A stretch of 64,000 nt of DNA from Halopiger xanaduensis SH-6 (GCF_000217715.1 NC_015666.1:3298270-3362269); one strand, 5' to 3'. Counted from the stretch's first letter, positions 16,431 to 26,621 are shown. The notes: a model not told the origin generated them from the letters alone. Numbers and translations: made by a program.

Positions 16431-17762
16431 TCAGATCTCGAATCGGCGGGTCCGTTCGGTCCGAACCCTCTCGGGTTTGATGGTTTCCCCGTCGACGGTC
16501 ACCGCCTCGCCGTTCGCGAGCGCGCCGAACTTCGGTCCCTCAGGAACGCCCGCCTCGTGGGCCAGTTCCGGATCGAAGCCCTCCTCCTCAGCGACGATCG
16601 CATCCTCCTCGAGCCGAACCGTCTCGTATTTCTCCTCGAGTACCGCGGCTACCTCCTCGATGATCGTCCGCCGCGCGTCGGGGTCCAAGTCAGGCACTGC
16701 GACCCGCTCTCCGACGCGAGTACCGCCGTTCTCGGTCTCGTACGCGACAGTGTGGGAGTCGACGATATTTCGGACGCGGTCGGGATCGATCCCCTCCGCG
16801 GTGTCGACGAGTGCTGGCGGTAGGTCGACGACGGTAAACGAGTCGGCTTCCCGATCGCCAAACCGGATTCCATTCTCGATATGGCCGAGTTCGGACTCGA
16901 TCGCATCGACGAGCCCCAAGGGCCGGTTGCCGACCTCGCGCAGCCAGGTCTCGCCGACGATCCGGTAGCCGAGGTCCTCGAGCGCCTCTTCGAGCACCGG
17001 CCACTCGCCATCCAGCAGGGCGATCTCGGCGTCGCTTTCCTCGAAGGCGGCCTCGAGGACGTCCCGGTGGGCAGTCGGGTGACCCAGTTCCTCGAGGGCC
17101 CAGTCGGAGGCGATGTGGCCGACGGCCCACGGCGTTTTGCGGACGACGCGCTCGAAGCGGGGCGCGTAGTGGTTGCCGCCGAAGCCGACGACCTGTCGTT
17201 CGCGGTGGGGCTTGGCGTCCCGAAGGTCGAGGATGCCGCGGGCGACGGCCTCGGCGCCCGCGGGGTCGTCCCACTGCTCGTCGCCGCTGCCCAGTTCCGC
17301 GAACAGCGACGGGCAGCCGACGTCGGTCGGGCCGTGGTGGGTACACTCCATCCCCACGTCGTACCCCTCGGGCGCGTACTCGTCGAAGGCCTCGAGCAGC
17401 CGGGCGAGCGCGTTCGGGGCAGCCTCGGCGACGGCGTGGTCCTCGCCGCCGTATTCGGCCGGGCCGAAGTTCCCCGTGAAGTGACCCGTCAGCAGCGGGC
17501 CCGTCTCGCCCGAGTGGCGCGAGGCGAAGACGAGCAGATCGGGATCGCAGTCGAAGGCGTCCGCGGGGCGCTCGAGTTCGATGTGAAGCTCCTCGAAGGT
17601 GCGGAGTTCGGCGCCCTCAGTGCTGTAGTAGGTGCCGCCGCCCGCCTCGTCCGGACGGCTGTCCTCCTCGCGTTCGGTCCAGTCGGCGAGGGCTCGGAGC
17701 TGATCACAGACGTGGACCGACGCGCGGTCGGCGCGGCTCTCGACGATCGCGAGCTCGCTCAT
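16431..17762 (-). CDS. dtdA: D-aminoacyl-tRNA deacylase, archaeal/plant type
   Basis: The 443-residue product matches archaeal DtdA (GEK1 family), a zinc enzyme that removes D-amino acids mis-loaded on tRNA. Conserved segments are LVFASRHSGETGPLLTGHFTGNFGPAEYGG, GMECTHHGPTDVGCPSLFAELGS and QVVGFGGNHYAPRFERV. Haloarchaeal members carry an extra C-terminal region (from about residue 270) with a substrate-like NAD/phosphate domain of unclear role, as here. ATG 17762 gives MSELAIVESRAD, the family start; an upstream extension of 77 codons is not conserved-looking. Confidence 0.93.
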   Translation of the reverse strand: MSELAIVESRADRASVHVCDQLRALADWTEREEDSRPDEAGGGTYYSTEGAELRTFEELHIELERPADAFDCDPDLLVFASRHSGETGPLLTGHFTGNFGPAEYGGEDHAVAEAAPNALARLLEAFDEYAPEGYDVGMECTHHGPTDVGCPSLFAELGSGDEQWDDPAGAEAVARGILDLRDAKPHRERQVVGFGGNHYAPRFERVVRKTPWAVGHIASDWALEELGHPTAHRDVLEAAFEESDAEIALLDGEWPVLEEALEDLGYRIVGETWLREVGNRPLGLVDAIESELGHIENGIRFGDREADSFTVVDLPPALVDTAEGIDPDRVRNIVDSHTVAYETENGGTRVGERVAVPDLDPDARRTIIEEVAAVLEEKYETVRLEEDAIVAEEEGFDPELAHEAGVPEGPKFGALANGEAVTVDGETIKPERVRTERTRRFEI

Positions 17763-17912
17763 ATCCGTGCTCCGGTTCCGGACGGCGTTAAGTCGCCCGT
17801 TTTCGCCAGCCGACGTGTCGTCGCGCCCAGCTGGCTCGAGGGGCCGACCTGTGGCCAGGGATACGAGCGTTGCGAGCGCTGCCGTTGCATTTTCCCGGCT
17901 GGAGGTAATCAT

Positions 17913-18029
17913 ATGAATAGTTACCAAGACACACGATGGCTGAACCACCCTCTTGCCAAAACGGCCGGTCAAACGACGGGGATGAAACCGCATCGCCGAC
18001 CGACGTTACGCTCGATGCCCGGGATCTGA
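17913..18029 (+). CDS. Possible 38-codon leader ORF overlapping the PAS/HTH-10 gene
   Basis: ATG 17913 is preceded by a strong GGAGG (17901-17905, spacing 7) and opens a 38-residue frame (MNSYQDTRWLNHPLAKTAG...) that ends at 18029 inside the next gene. The large gene starts at 17936 in another frame and has an in-frame TAG at 17918-17920, so the Shine-Dalgarno site cannot serve an extended version of it. This could be a regulatory leader peptide or chance. The residue mix is not acidic, which argues against a real halophilic protein. Confidence 0.25.
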   Translation: MNSYQDTRWLNHPLAKTAGQTTGMKPHRRPTLRSMPGI

Positions 18030-20407
18030 CGGCACTCGTGAGCGGTCACGCCGTCGCGATGCTCGACGCCGCCGGACGCGTCGCCGCGTGGAACGACGAC
18101 GCGAACGCCGTCCTTGGATACGACGAAGCGGAGATCGTGGGGACCAGCTACCGCGCGTTCTTTCCGGAGGAGGCTCGAGCCGCCGATCGTCCCGACGCGC
18201 TCCTCAAGCGGGCGCGCATCGAGGGACGAGCCGAGGACGAAGGGTGGCGCGTTTGCAGCGACGGCAATCGGTGTTGGGTCAGGGAGGTGATCGCGCCGAT
18301 CTGGACGGCCGGGGGCGACAGCGACGGCACCGATCACCGCATCGGCGACGCCGCCGACGCCGTGCCGGACGCCGACGTGCAGGGGTACGGCTGGTTTCTC
18401 CACGACCGAACCGAGGAACACGAGCGCGAACTCGAGCGCCGCGAGGAGGCGGCGTTCCTCGAGAGCGTCTTCGCGGCCCAACCCGACATTCTCTACGCGT
18501 TCGACGACGACGGGAACTACATCGACTGGAACGACCGCGTCCCGGAGGTGACGGGGTACGACGACTCCGAACTGACCGAACTCGACCCCCTCGAGTTCAT
18601 CGCGCCGGAGCATCGCGACCGGATCGCCGACTCGATCCAACGGATTCTCGAGGAGGACGAACAGGTCACCGTCGAGGCAGATCTGCTCACGAAGGATGGC
18701 GAGCGGATCCCCTACGAGTTCAACAGCGCGCAGATCACCGAAGACGAGGGCACCGTCGTCGGGTTTACCGGCGTCGGCCGCGACATCAGCGACCGCAACG
18801 CGCGCGAGCGGGAACTCCACGAGGAGAAGGCACTCACCGAGAGCATCTTCGAAGCCCAGCCGGACCTGCTCTACGCGTACGACACCGACCGAAACCTGAT
18901 CCAGTGGAACGACCAACTCCGTCGGATCACCGGCTACGACCCCGACGACCTCGAGGGGATGTCCCCCCTCGAGTTCATCGCACCCGAAGACCGCGAGGCG
19001 ATCGGCGACGCCGTCCGTCGAATTCTCACTGAGGGGGCGCGCATCACCGCCGAAGGGCGGCTCCTGACGAGCGAGGGCAAGCGGCTCCCCTACGAGTTCA
19101 ACAGCGCCCGGATAACCGACGACGAGGGCAACGTCCTGGGATTCACCGGCATCGGCCGCGACGTTAGCGACCGCAAGGCGCGCGAACGGGAACTCGAGCG
19201 CCTCGAGCGGCTCAACGTGGTCGTTCGAACGGTCGACGAGACGATGGTGGCGGCCGAGACGCGCGAGGAAATCGAGCGCGCGATCGTCGACGCGTTCGCG
19301 GACGCCGACACGTACCGGTTCGCCGTCGTCGGGCGGTTCGACGCGGCCGCGACGGCCGAGCGGCGACAGTGGGAACCGCGAACCTGGGCGGGGCGGGACG
19401 CGGACGAGATCGACGGCGTGATCGGCTCGTACGTCGACCCGCCGGCCGCGGCGGCCGACCGATCGGACGCCTCCTCCCTCGAGGCCGACGCCGTCCGGCG
19501 GTACCGATCCCTCCGCGAGAGCGAGTTCGAACCGTGGCGCCGCGACGCCCGCGAGCACGAGTACGGCGCGGTCGCGGTCGTCCCGATCGTCGCGGGCGGC
19601 CGCTCGTTCGGCGTGCTCGTCGTCGCCGCCGAAGAAGCGACCGCGTTCGCGGATCGCGAGCGCGAGGTGCTCCAGGAGTTCGGGGGAACGATCGGCCACG
19701 CCGTCAACGCGATGACCGTCCGTCGGCTCCTCTACCGCGACACCGCCGTCGAACTCGAGTTCGAGTCGACTGATCGCGGGGACGCCTGCATCGACCTCGG
19801 CGCGCGGGCTAACTGTCTGCTCGCCGTCGATCACGTGCTGCCGCTCACCGACGGCGCGTACGTCCAGTACGTCACGGTTGCCGGGATCGGGCCCGATCGA
19901 TTTCGCGACCTCGCCGCCGAGCAACCGGGGATCGAGGAACTTCGGAACATCGACGTGCAGGGCGACGAGAGCCGGTGGGAGCTCACGATCCGCGACTCGA
20001 CGTTCGTCGATCTGCTCGCGAGCTACGGCGCGCGGCTCCGGTCGAAAGTCGTCGATCGCGGCCGCGCGACCGTCACCGTCGAAGCCAGCCCGGACGCGGC
20101 GGTCCGCGAGCTCGTCGATACGATCCGGGCGGCGTATCCCGACACGACGCTGGTCTCGAAGCGGACCGTCGAGGGCTCGGTCGAGACGCCGGGCGACTTC
20201 CGAAACCGGGTCGAATCGGCGCTGACCGACAAGCAACGCACCGCGCTCGAGGCGGCCTACTACGGCGGCTACTTCGAGTGGCCGACGCGAAACAGCGACG
20301 CCACGGCGATCGCCGATCGGCTCGGTATCGCCCGCCAGACGTTCCACCAGCACCTCCGGGTTGCACAGGCGAAACTGCTCGAGTACTACTTCGAGACGTC
20401 GTTGTAA
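17936..20407 (+). CDS. PAS-PAS-PAS-GAF regulator with Bat-type HTH-10 DNA-binding domain
   Basis: This 823-residue cytosolic protein resembles the haloarchaeal bacterio-opsin activator family. It has a first PAS domain at about 27-160, two very similar PAS/PAC modules at about 175-295 and 301-421, a GAF domain at about 430-600 (two-component-like, without kinase), a Bat-type domain at about 640-755 and a C-terminal HTH-10 at about 765-820 (LTDKQRTALEAAYYGGYFEWP...IADRLGIARQTFHQHLRVAQAKLL). It should sense light, oxygen or redox through a bound cofactor or ligand and act directly on transcription. The next gene, another regulator, follows after 98 bases on the same strand with a palindrome between them. 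Confidence 0.9.
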   Translation: MAEPPSCQNGRSNDGDETASPTDVTLDARDLTALVSGHAVAMLDAAGRVAAWNDDANAVLGYDEAEIVGTSYRAFFPEEARAADRPDALLKRARIEGRAEDEGWRVCSDGNRCWVREVIAPIWTAGGDSDGTDHRIGDAADAVPDADVQGYGWFLHDRTEEHERELERREEAAFLESVFAAQPDILYAFDDDGNYIDWNDRVPEVTGYDDSELTELDPLEFIAPEHRDRIADSIQRILEEDEQVTVEADLLTKDGERIPYEFNSAQITEDEGTVVGFTGVGRDISDRNARERELHEEKALTESIFEAQPDLLYAYDTDRNLIQWNDQLRRITGYDPDDLEGMSPLEFIAPEDREAIGDAVRRILTEGARITAEGRLLTSEGKRLPYEFNSARITDDEGNVLGFTGIGRDVSDRKARERELERLERLNVVVRTVDETMVAAETREEIERAIVDAFADADTYRFAVVGRFDAAATAERRQWEPRTWAGRDADEIDGVIGSYVDPPAAAADRSDASSLEADAVRRYRSLRESEFEPWRRDAREHEYGAVAVVPIVAGGRSFGVLVVAAEEATAFADREREVLQEFGGTIGHAVNAMTVRRLLYRDTAVELEFESTDRGDACIDLGARANCLLAVDHVLPLTDGAYVQYVTVAGIGPDRFRDLAAEQPGIEELRNIDVQGDESRWELTIRDSTFVDLLASYGARLRSKVVDRGRATVTVEASPDAAVRELVDTIRAAYPDTTLVSKRTVEGSVETPGDFRNRVESALTDKQRTALEAAYYGGYFEWPTRNSDATAIADRLGIARQTFHQHLRVAQAKLLEYYFETSL

Positions 20408-20451
20408 CGCGTCGCCGGCGCGAACCTATTACTCCGTCGGAACACCGGGTA

Positions 20452-20471
20452 GTACCAGACAACGCTGGTAC
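20452..20471. promoter_or_regulatory. Palindrome upstream of the winged-helix regulator gene
   Basis: GTACCAG (20452-20458) and CTGGTAC (20465-20471) form a perfect inverted repeat with a six-base centre, ending 34 bases before ATG 20506 and just upstream of a weak TATA-like CCTTAC. That is where a haloarchaeal activator would bind. Confidence 0.4.
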
Positions 20472-20505
20472 ACCCCTTACCCGTCGTCGCGGCTTCTCTC
20501 GGGCA

Positions 20506-21981
20506 ATGAGTTCTCCCCCCGTCGACGAACCGACTCCGGCCGTCGCCTTCGACGCTCTCGCCACCGTTCGCCGACGCTGTTTGCTCGCCGTGCTCCTCGA
20601 GCGGCGCGACCGATCGGCCGCAGCCGGATCGTCGGCCGCGACCGAAACTGAGACCGACACCGGATCGGCGCCCTCGTCCCTGTCGCTCGCGACGCTCGCC
20701 ACCGAAATCGCCTCCCTCGAGGCCGGTCAGCCGATCGTCTCCGACGACCACTGTACGCACGTCCACGTCTCGTTGGTTCACGTTCACCTCCCGAAGCTCG
20801 CCGACGCCGGCCTCGTCGAGCGCGATGTCGCCACGGACGGCGCTGGCAACGGTGACGAGACCACAGTTTCGCTCGCGTCCCATCCGCTCCTCGAGGGCGA
20901 CTGGATTCGGACCCTGCTCGAGTCGCCAGTCGACGGTGGCACCGGCGACGACGACCTGCTGGATCGGACCTGCGAAGCGCTCCGGTCGGCCCGCTGCCGG
21001 ACGGTCTGTCGGGTGCTCGCCCGCCACCGCGGCGCCGTTCCGGTCGACGATCTCGCCGCGCTGGTCGCGGCGCGGGAGGGCGACGGGGACGACGACCGGC
21101 GTCTCGTCGACGTCACCGAATCGGAGGTGCGGGATGTTGGGACCGACCTCGCACACAATCGACTGCCCGCGCTGGCCGACGCGGGCCTCGTCACGTACGA
21201 CCGCGACGAAGCGGTCGCCGCGCTCGCGACCGACGCCCCACAGTGGCGCACCGACTGGCTGGCGGCGAGTCCGCTTGCGCCCGTCGCAGACCGGCTCGAG
21301 ACCGCGTCGGCGTCACCGTCGTCGGAGCACGCCGGCTCGAGGCGACCCGAGGACGCGTCGTCGGTGCCGGACGGGGTACGCGGGGAGTTCGACGTCGGAA
21401 CCGGCCGCGAGTCGGACGGCGACGACGAGCGGGACGGCTCGAGCGCCGACCGAACGCCCTCGTGCTGGGCGATCGACGGCGCCGAAAACATCGTCGCACG
21501 GGGCCACGATATCGCCGCCGGCGCCGAGGACGAACTGTTCGTGACGGTCCCCGACGACGGCATCCTGCAACGGCAGTGTCTCGAGCGCTGGCGCGCGGCC
21601 GCCGAACGCGGCGTCGACGTCTACGTCGGCTCGCGGTCGTCGCAGGTTCGGGACACCGTCCGCGCGGCGGTCCCCGACGCGACGGTCTGCGAACCGCGAC
21701 TCGACTGGCTCAACTTCCCCGTCGACCGGGTCCACCACGGCCGCGTCGTCTTCGCGGACCGCGAGCGGGTCATGCTCGTGACGATCGAGGACGGCGGAGC
21801 CGACGGGAGCGAGACTGACGACACGCCGCGCGTGACTGCGGTCACGGGCGAGGGTCCGGAGAACGCGCTGGCCGCGCTCGTGCGCGAACACCTCGGGCCG
21901 CGGCTGGATCGCCTCGAGTCGACGCGTGAGGGCCGCGAAAGCGAAGAAACGGACGGGACACCGTCGCCGCTGCCGATGTGA
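20506..21981 (+). CDS. Winged-helix protein with two DUF7344-like domains and a C-terminal sensor-like domain
   Basis: The 491-residue product begins with two DUF7344-like winged-helix units, at about 8-135 (AFDALATVRRRCLLAVLLERRD ... HVHLPKLADAGLVERD) and about 150-245 (EALRSARCRTVCRVLARHRGAVPVDDLAALV ... HNRLPALADAGLVTYD). A disordered acidic linker covers about 265-320. The last part (about 325-470: WAIDGAENIVARGHDIAAGAEDELFVTVPDDGILQRQCLERWRAAAERGVDVYVGSR) resembles the phospholipase-D-like effector domain of TrmB regulators. It is probably a transcription regulator working near the preceding HTH-10 protein. The domain names rest on pattern recognition. Confidence 0.7.
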   Translation: MSSPPVDEPTPAVAFDALATVRRRCLLAVLLERRDRSAAAGSSAATETETDTGSAPSSLSLATLATEIASLEAGQPIVSDDHCTHVHVSLVHVHLPKLADAGLVERDVATDGAGNGDETTVSLASHPLLEGDWIRTLLESPVDGGTGDDDLLDRTCEALRSARCRTVCRVLARHRGAVPVDDLAALVAAREGDGDDDRRLVDVTESEVRDVGTDLAHNRLPALADAGLVTYDRDEAVAALATDAPQWRTDWLAASPLAPVADRLETASASPSSEHAGSRRPEDASSVPDGVRGEFDVGTGRESDGDDERDGSSADRTPSCWAIDGAENIVARGHDIAAGAEDELFVTVPDDGILQRQCLERWRAAAERGVDVYVGSRSSQVRDTVRAAVPDATVCEPRLDWLNFPVDRVHHGRVVFADRERVMLVTIEDGGADGSETDDTPRVTAVTGEGPENALAALVREHLGPRLDRLESTREGRESEETDGTPSPLPM

Positions 21982-22024
21982 TGGCGGCCGAGTCATGCGT
22001 GACCGCCGTCGCGGTGGGCCGAGA

Positions 22025-22969
22025 TCAGGTCGCGAGTAGGTAGATGAAGACGACGTAGCCGGCGACCAGCGCCGCGCCGTCGAGGCGCGTGAGTTTCCTG
22101 CCGTAGCCCATCATCCCGACCAGGACGACGGTGAACGCGACCATGATCGGGAGTTCGAAACGGAGCGTACTCGCGGTGATCTCGATCGGCGTGATGAGCG
22201 CGACGATCCCCAGGACCGCGAGGATGTTGTAGATGTTCGAGCCGACGACGTTGCCGATGGCGAACTCGGTCTCGCCGCGGACGGCGCCGACGGCCGACGC
22301 CGCCAGCTCCGGCAGCGACGTGCCGAGCGCGAGCACCGTCAGCCCGATCACCAGTTCCGAGACGCCGAGCGCGGACAGCAGGCCGGTGCCGCCGGTGATG
22401 AGCCAGCGCGAGCCGACGACGAGCACGAGTAACCCGCCGAGCACGAGCGCGACGTCTCTGATCGAGACGCCCTCACCCGCGTCCGGATCGTCCATTATCG
22501 GCGCGGGATCGGCGTTGACGTAGTAGAGGAGATACGCGGTGAACCCGGCGAGTACGAGCAGGAAGATCGCACCCTCGAGCCGGCCGATCGTGCCGTTCGC
22601 GCCGAGCGCGACGAGCAGGATCGCCGCGAGGACCATGAAGGGGACGTGCCGGCGGACGACGATTTCGGTGACCGAGAGCGGTTTGATGAGCGCCGAGACG
22701 CCGAGTACGAGCCCGATGTTCGCGATGTTCGAGCCGACGATCGTGCCGAGGCCGATATCGCTCGAGACGTTCAGCGCGCCGATGGTCGAGACGAAGAGTT
22801 CGGGCGCGGTCGTGGCGAACGCGATGACGGTGACGCCGACGGTCGCCGCGCGGAGGCCGATCCCGAGCGCGAGCCGACCGGCGCCGGCGACGAGCAGTTC
22901 GGCGCCGCCGTACAGCGCGACGATGCCGGCGGCCAACAGCACGACGTCGAGCGAGGTCCCGGAGAGCAT
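22025..22969 (-). CDS. Sodium/calcium exchanger (CaCA family)
   Basis: This 314-residue integral membrane protein has two homologous halves with about ten helices. The alpha repeats are visible as [22 protein letters not shown]...[21 protein letters not shown] in the first half and [22 protein letters not shown]...[22 protein letters not shown] in the second, with the ion-coordinating Glu in each PEL motif. It exchanges Na or H for Ca across the membrane, as structurally studied archaeal NCX proteins do. Start 22969 ([15 protein letters not shown]) places the first helix at the N-terminus. It is divergent from aroE. Confidence 0.93.
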   Translation of the reverse strand: MLSGTSLDVVLLAAGIVALYGGAELLVAGAGRLALGIGLRAATVGVTVIAFATTAPELFVSTIGALNVSSDIGLGTIVGSNIANIGLVLGVSALIKPLSVTEIVVRRHVPFMVLAAILLVALGANGTIGRLEGAIFLLVLAGFTAYLLYYVNADPAPIMDDPDAGEGVSIRDVALVLGGLLVLVVGSRWLITGGTGLLSALGVSELVIGLTVLALGTSLPELAASAVGAVRGETEFAIGNVVGSNIYNILAVLGIVALITPIEITASTLRFELPIMVAFTVVLVGMMGYGRKLTRLDGAALVAGYVVFIYLLAT

Positions 22970-23117
22970 GGCCGCGAGTTGTACCGAACGCCGTATAAGC
23001 GACCCGAAACTGGAGACCCGAACCGCCGCGTCGGCGCGCTCGAGCCGCGACCGGCTGCGCCCGCAGCACGGCGCCGAAGTCCCACCCATTATATCCCCGC
23101 CGAACCGACCTGCACCC

Positions 23118-23933
23118 ATGGCGATGGACGTCTTCGGTCTGCTCGGCAACCCCGTCGGACACTCGCTGTCGCCGCCGATGCACGAGGCGGCTTACGACGA
23201 ACTGGACATCGACGCGCGCTACGTGACCTTCGAACCGGACCCCGACGACCTCGAGGACGCGATCGAGGGCGCCGCGGCGCTCGGCGTGACGGGCCTGAAC
23301 GTGACGATCCCGTTCAAACAGGACGCGCTCGCGGTCGTCGAACCCGACGATCTGGCCGCCCGAATCGGCGCGGTGAACACGATCGATTTCACCGGCGATC
23401 ACCCCACTGGCCACAACACCGACGCCGGCGGCGCCCTGCGCGCGCTGCGGGAGCAATCGGACGCGACGCTCTCGCTCGAGGACGCCCGCGCGGTCGTCGT
23501 CGGCGCCGGCGGCGCGGGACGGGCGATCGCGTTCGGACTCGCGGACGCCGGTGCGACCGTCGATATCGCGAACCGGACTGAATCGAAGGCACACGATCTC
23601 GCAGACGAGGTCCCCGATGCGACGGGCTACGGCCTCGAGAACCTCGAGGAACTCCTCTCAGACGCCGACGTGCTGGTCAACGCTACGAGCGTCGGCATGG
23701 AGGAGGACGCGACGCCGGTTCCCGCCAACGCGCTCCACGGCGAGCTGACCGTGATGGACGCGGTGTACCGGCCGCTCGAGACGCGGCTCCTGCGGGACGC
23801 GGCCGACGTCGGCGCGACGACGGTCGACGGCGCCTGGATGCTCCTCTATCAGGGTGTCGAGGCCTTCGAACGCTGGACGGGGTGGGACGCGCCGGTCGAC
23901 GCGATGAACGAGGCGCTGCGCTCGCGGCTCTAA
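23118..23933 (+). CDS. aroE: Shikimate dehydrogenase
   Basis: The 271-residue enzyme reduces 3-dehydroshikimate to shikimate with NADPH. The substrate-binding N-domain has [17 protein letters not shown] (about 10-26) and [13 protein letters not shown] with the catalytic Lys near 67. The Rossmann part has [33 protein letters not shown], and the end has [19 protein letters not shown] with the conserved Gln. Either ATG 23118 or 23124 could start it. AroB-II and AroD of the same pathway lie 34-37 kb away in this window. Confidence 0.95.
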   Translation: MAMDVFGLLGNPVGHSLSPPMHEAAYDELDIDARYVTFEPDPDDLEDAIEGAAALGVTGLNVTIPFKQDALAVVEPDDLAARIGAVNTIDFTGDHPTGHNTDAGGALRALREQSDATLSLEDARAVVVGAGGAGRAIAFGLADAGATVDIANRTESKAHDLADEVPDATGYGLENLEELLSDADVLVNATSVGMEEDATPVPANALHGELTVMDAVYRPLETRLLRDAADVGATTVDGAWMLLYQGVEAFERWTGWDAPVDAMNEALRSRL

Positions 23934-23981
23934 GGCCGTTCGATCGGAGACGTTGGCAGTTCCTGCATCGTATCAGCCGAA

Positions 23982-23987
23982 TTTAAG
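23982..23987 (+). promoter_or_regulatory. TATA box of the HhH protein gene
   Basis: TTTAAG lies about 28 bases before ATG 24013, the spacing expected for a leaderless haloarchaeal transcript. Confidence 0.55.
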
Positions 23988-24012
23988 TGAAAGAGACGAC
24001 TATATTCGGATA

Positions 24013-24777
24013 ATGGCAATCCTCGAAAAGCTGAAGTCGTTGTTGGGACTCGACGAGTCCGACTCGGAGCCGCGACGCTCCCGCGAGGTCGGGGTCACGG
24101 TCGAACGCGAAGGATCGCGCGGGAGCGACCGGTCCGAATCGACGCCGGCGGACGAGGCCGCGGCGTCGACCGACTCCCCGACGGAGCCGGCCGAGGAGTC
24201 GGAGAAAGCGCCCGAACCGCCCGGATCGCCGGGTCCGAAGGAAACGGAGACGGACGCGGACGCGGACACGGCGCCGACCGAAGCGGAGACGGCCGACGCC
24301 GAGGCGGAGACCGACGAGGCCGACGCCGAACCCGAAACGACCGAGATCGACGAGGCCGAAGTCGCGATCGAAGACGCGGAACCGGACCGCGACGTGAGCG
24401 AGGGCGACGGTGCGGCCGCGGAACCGGACGCAGAGCCCGAACTCGAGGCCGAGGATGAGTCCGCACTCGAGGCGGAAGCCGAACCGGAAGCCGAGTCGAC
24501 CGACGAGTCGGCGGAGACCGAGAGCGAGGACGAGCCGGAACCGGAAGCCGAATCCGAACCTGAACCTGAACCTGAGCCGGAAGCCGACGAAACGACCGAA
24601 TCCGAATCCGTCGACGTCATCAAGGGCATCGGTCCCGCGTACGCCGACCGGCTCGCCGACGCCGGCGTCGAGACCGTCGACGAACTCGCGGCCGCCGACG
24701 CGGCCGACCTGGCCGAACAGACCGACATCTCCGAGAAGCGGATTCAGGGCTGGATCGACCGCGCCGAAGTCAGATAG
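24013..24777 (+). CDS. Glu-rich protein with C-terminal helix-hairpin-helix domain
   Basis: The 254-residue product has three parts: a short N-terminus ([17 protein letters not shown]), a low-complexity acidic tract at about 40-200 made of Glu, Asp, Ala, Pro and Thr (including an EPEPEPEPE run near 24555-24590), and a helix-hairpin-helix domain of the RPA-associated/topoisomerase type at about 200-254 ([52 protein letters not shown]). The last domain binds DNA or other HhH partners. The acidic tract would be a flexible, strongly charged linker. No function is assigned. Confidence 0.8.
   Translation: MAILEKLKSLLGLDESDSEPRRSREVGVTVEREGSRGSDRSESTPADEAAASTDSPTEPAEESEKAPEPPGSPGPKETETDADADTAPTEAETADAEAETDEADAEPETTEIDEAEVAIEDAEPDRDVSEGDGAAAEPDAEPELEAEDESALEAEAEPEAESTDESAETESEDEPEPEAESEPEPEPEPEADETTESESVDVIKGIGPAYADRLADAGVETVDELAAADAADLAEQTDISEKRIQGWIDRAEVR
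24540..24590 (+). repeat. Low-complexity hexamer tract coding for Glu-Pro
   Basis: Repeats of GAACCT/GAGCCG/GAAGCC code for the Glu-Pro/Glu-Ala run of the acidic linker. Tandem hexamers of this kind can change copy number by slippage while keeping the frame. Confidence 0.6.
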
Positions 24778-24965
24778 GACACAGGCAGGCCGTTCGCGGG
24801 CGGTTTCGTTCTCTTTTGCTCCCTCTTGCGCGCGACTCGAGTCCCACGAGCGCGCCACTTTCGATCGCGACCAGACGGCTGATCGACCGAGGATTCCCGA
24901 CGCCGACGTGTCCCGTGCTCCGCGGGACCGAAAGAAGATTAGTCGCGCACCTGCTCTCGAGGGGT

Positions 24966-26621
24966 ATGAGCGATCCGCGCGTCGTCACGACGCTCGACTC
25001 GTTTCGGGCGGCCGCTCGCGAGGGGCTGGACCGAGCGCGGTCCGGCGACGACGAGCTCGAACCGACGACGCGCACCGGAACGCCCACTCAACTGCGAATT
25101 CCCGTCGAAGTTCGCGTCGACGTCGCCGATCCGTTTCTCGCCTACCGCCGGGCGCGCGACGGCCCCGACGGCGGCGCCTTCCTCGAGACGACCGGCGGAC
25201 AGCCCGGCTGGGGCTACTTCGGCGTCGATCCGGTCGACCGGCTCACCTGTTCCGCGGACGCGGTCTCCCGCTCTCGAGACGGCCAGTCGCCGACGCTGGC
25301 TGCGCTCGAGGGACTCCTCGCGGGGGACCGGCTCGTTCGCGGCGACTGCGACGTCCCCTATCCCTGCGGCGCCGTCGGCTGGCTCTCCTACGACGTCGCG
25401 CGGGAACTCGAGGAGTTGCCCGAGTCGGCGGTCGACGATCGCGGACTGCCGCGGCTCGAGGTCGGCGTCTACGACCGCTTGGCGGCGTGGGAGGCGCCGG
25501 TCGGCGGGAATAAAAACGACGGCGAGGACGAGCCGGTCACCCTCCGCATTACGGCCTGTCCCCGGTTCGATCTCCGTCCGGACGAAAACGAGAACCTCGA
25601 CGACGCGATCGAGGCTGCCCACGAGCGCGGTCGCGACCGCGCGCTCGAGCTCGCTCGAGCCGTCCGCGAGGGCGATCCGAGCGTCGGCGAGCCGCCGGTC
25701 GACCGGCCGGACGCGACCTTCGAGAGCGACTGCGGCCGCGAGACCTTCGCCGACCGCGTTCGGCGGGTCAAGGCGTACATCCGGGACGGCGACACCTTCC
25801 AGGCGAACATCTCCCAGCGGCTGGTCGCCCCCGCGGCGGTCCACCCGGTCGCGGCCTACGACGCCCTGCGGCGGGTGAATCCGGCGCCGTACTCGTGCCT
25901 GCTCGAGTTCCGAGCGGCGGATCTGGTGAGCGCGAGTCCCGAGTTACTGCTGGAACGCGATCGGGAGTTCGTCCGTACCGAACCGATCGCCGGCACCCGA
26001 CCCCGCGGCGAGACGCCCGCAGAAGACGACGGGCTCGAGGCCGACCTCCTCGCCGACGAGAAGGAGCGGGCCGAACACGCGATGTTGGTCGACCTCGAGC
26101 GCAACGATCTCGGAAAAGTCTGTGCGTACGGCTCCGTCGCGGTCGACGAATATCGGCGGATCGACCGCTACGCCGAGGTGATGCACCTCGTCTCGAACGT
26201 GACCGGCCAGCTACGGCCGGACGCGACGCTGTCCGACGCCGTCGCGGCCGTCTTCCCCGGCGGGACGATCACCGGCGCGCCCAAGCCGCGGACGATGGCG
26301 ATCATCGACGAACTCGAGGCGACGCGGCGCGGCCCGTACACGGGCAGCGTCGGGGTCTTCGGCTTCGACGGCCGCGCGACCCTGAACATCGTTATCCGGA
26401 CCTTGGTCCGCCACGCCGACGAGTACCACCTCCGCGTGGGCGCGGGGATCGTCCACGACTCCGAGCCCGAACGGGAGTACGACGAAACGCTGGCCAAGGC
26501 GCGGGCGCTCATCGCCGCCGTCGACGAGGCGCTCGGCGAGCGGGCCGGGATGGCGCTCGAGGCAGATTCCGACGGATCGGCCGACTCGAGCGACGCGTCC
26601 GGAGGTGCGTCCGATGACTGA
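24966..26621 (+). CDS. pabB: Aminodeoxychorismate/anthranilate synthase component I
   Basis: The 551-residue enzyme converts chorismate with ammonia from its partner. The chorismate-binding core has [94 protein letters not shown] and [10 protein letters not shown] near the front. PIAGTRPRG and the neighbourhood (PabA, then PabC) favour aminodeoxychorismate synthase over TrpE. Start 24966 (MSDPRVV) follows a purine-rich AGGGGT and is more likely than a 50-codon basic extension. It overlaps pabA by 8 bases. Confidence 0.9.
   Translation: MSDPRVVTTLDSFRAAAREGLDRARSGDDELEPTTRTGTPTQLRIPVEVRVDVADPFLAYRRARDGPDGGAFLETTGGQPGWGYFGVDPVDRLTCSADAVSRSRDGQSPTLAALEGLLAGDRLVRGDCDVPYPCGAVGWLSYDVARELEELPESAVDDRGLPRLEVGVYDRLAAWEAPVGGNKNDGEDEPVTLRITACPRFDLRPDENENLDDAIEAAHERGRDRALELARAVREGDPSVGEPPVDRPDATFESDCGRETFADRVRRVKAYIRDGDTFQANISQRLVAPAAVHPVAAYDALRRVNPAPYSCLLEFRAADLVSASPELLLERDREFVRTEPIAGTRPRGETPAEDDGLEADLLADEKERAEHAMLVDLERNDLGKVCAYGSVAVDEYRRIDRYAEVMHLVSNVTGQLRPDATLSDAVAAVFPGGTITGAPKPRTMAIIDELEATRRGPYTGSVGVFGFDGRATLNIVIRTLVRHADEYHLRVGAGIVHDSEPEREYDETLAKARALIAAVDEALGERAGMALEADSDGSADSSDASGGASDD

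Noticed and set aside
17969-20353. A 794-codon open frame on the minus strand opposite the PAS/HTH-10 gene
   Set aside because: The plus strand has clear PAS, GAF and HTH domains. Long antisense frames arise in GC-rich haloarchaeal genes because stop codons are rare there; the antisense product has no domain pattern.
24546-24590. Minisatellite in non-coding DNA
   Set aside because: The hexamers are inside the Glu-rich HhH protein gene and keep its frame, so they are coding low complexity.
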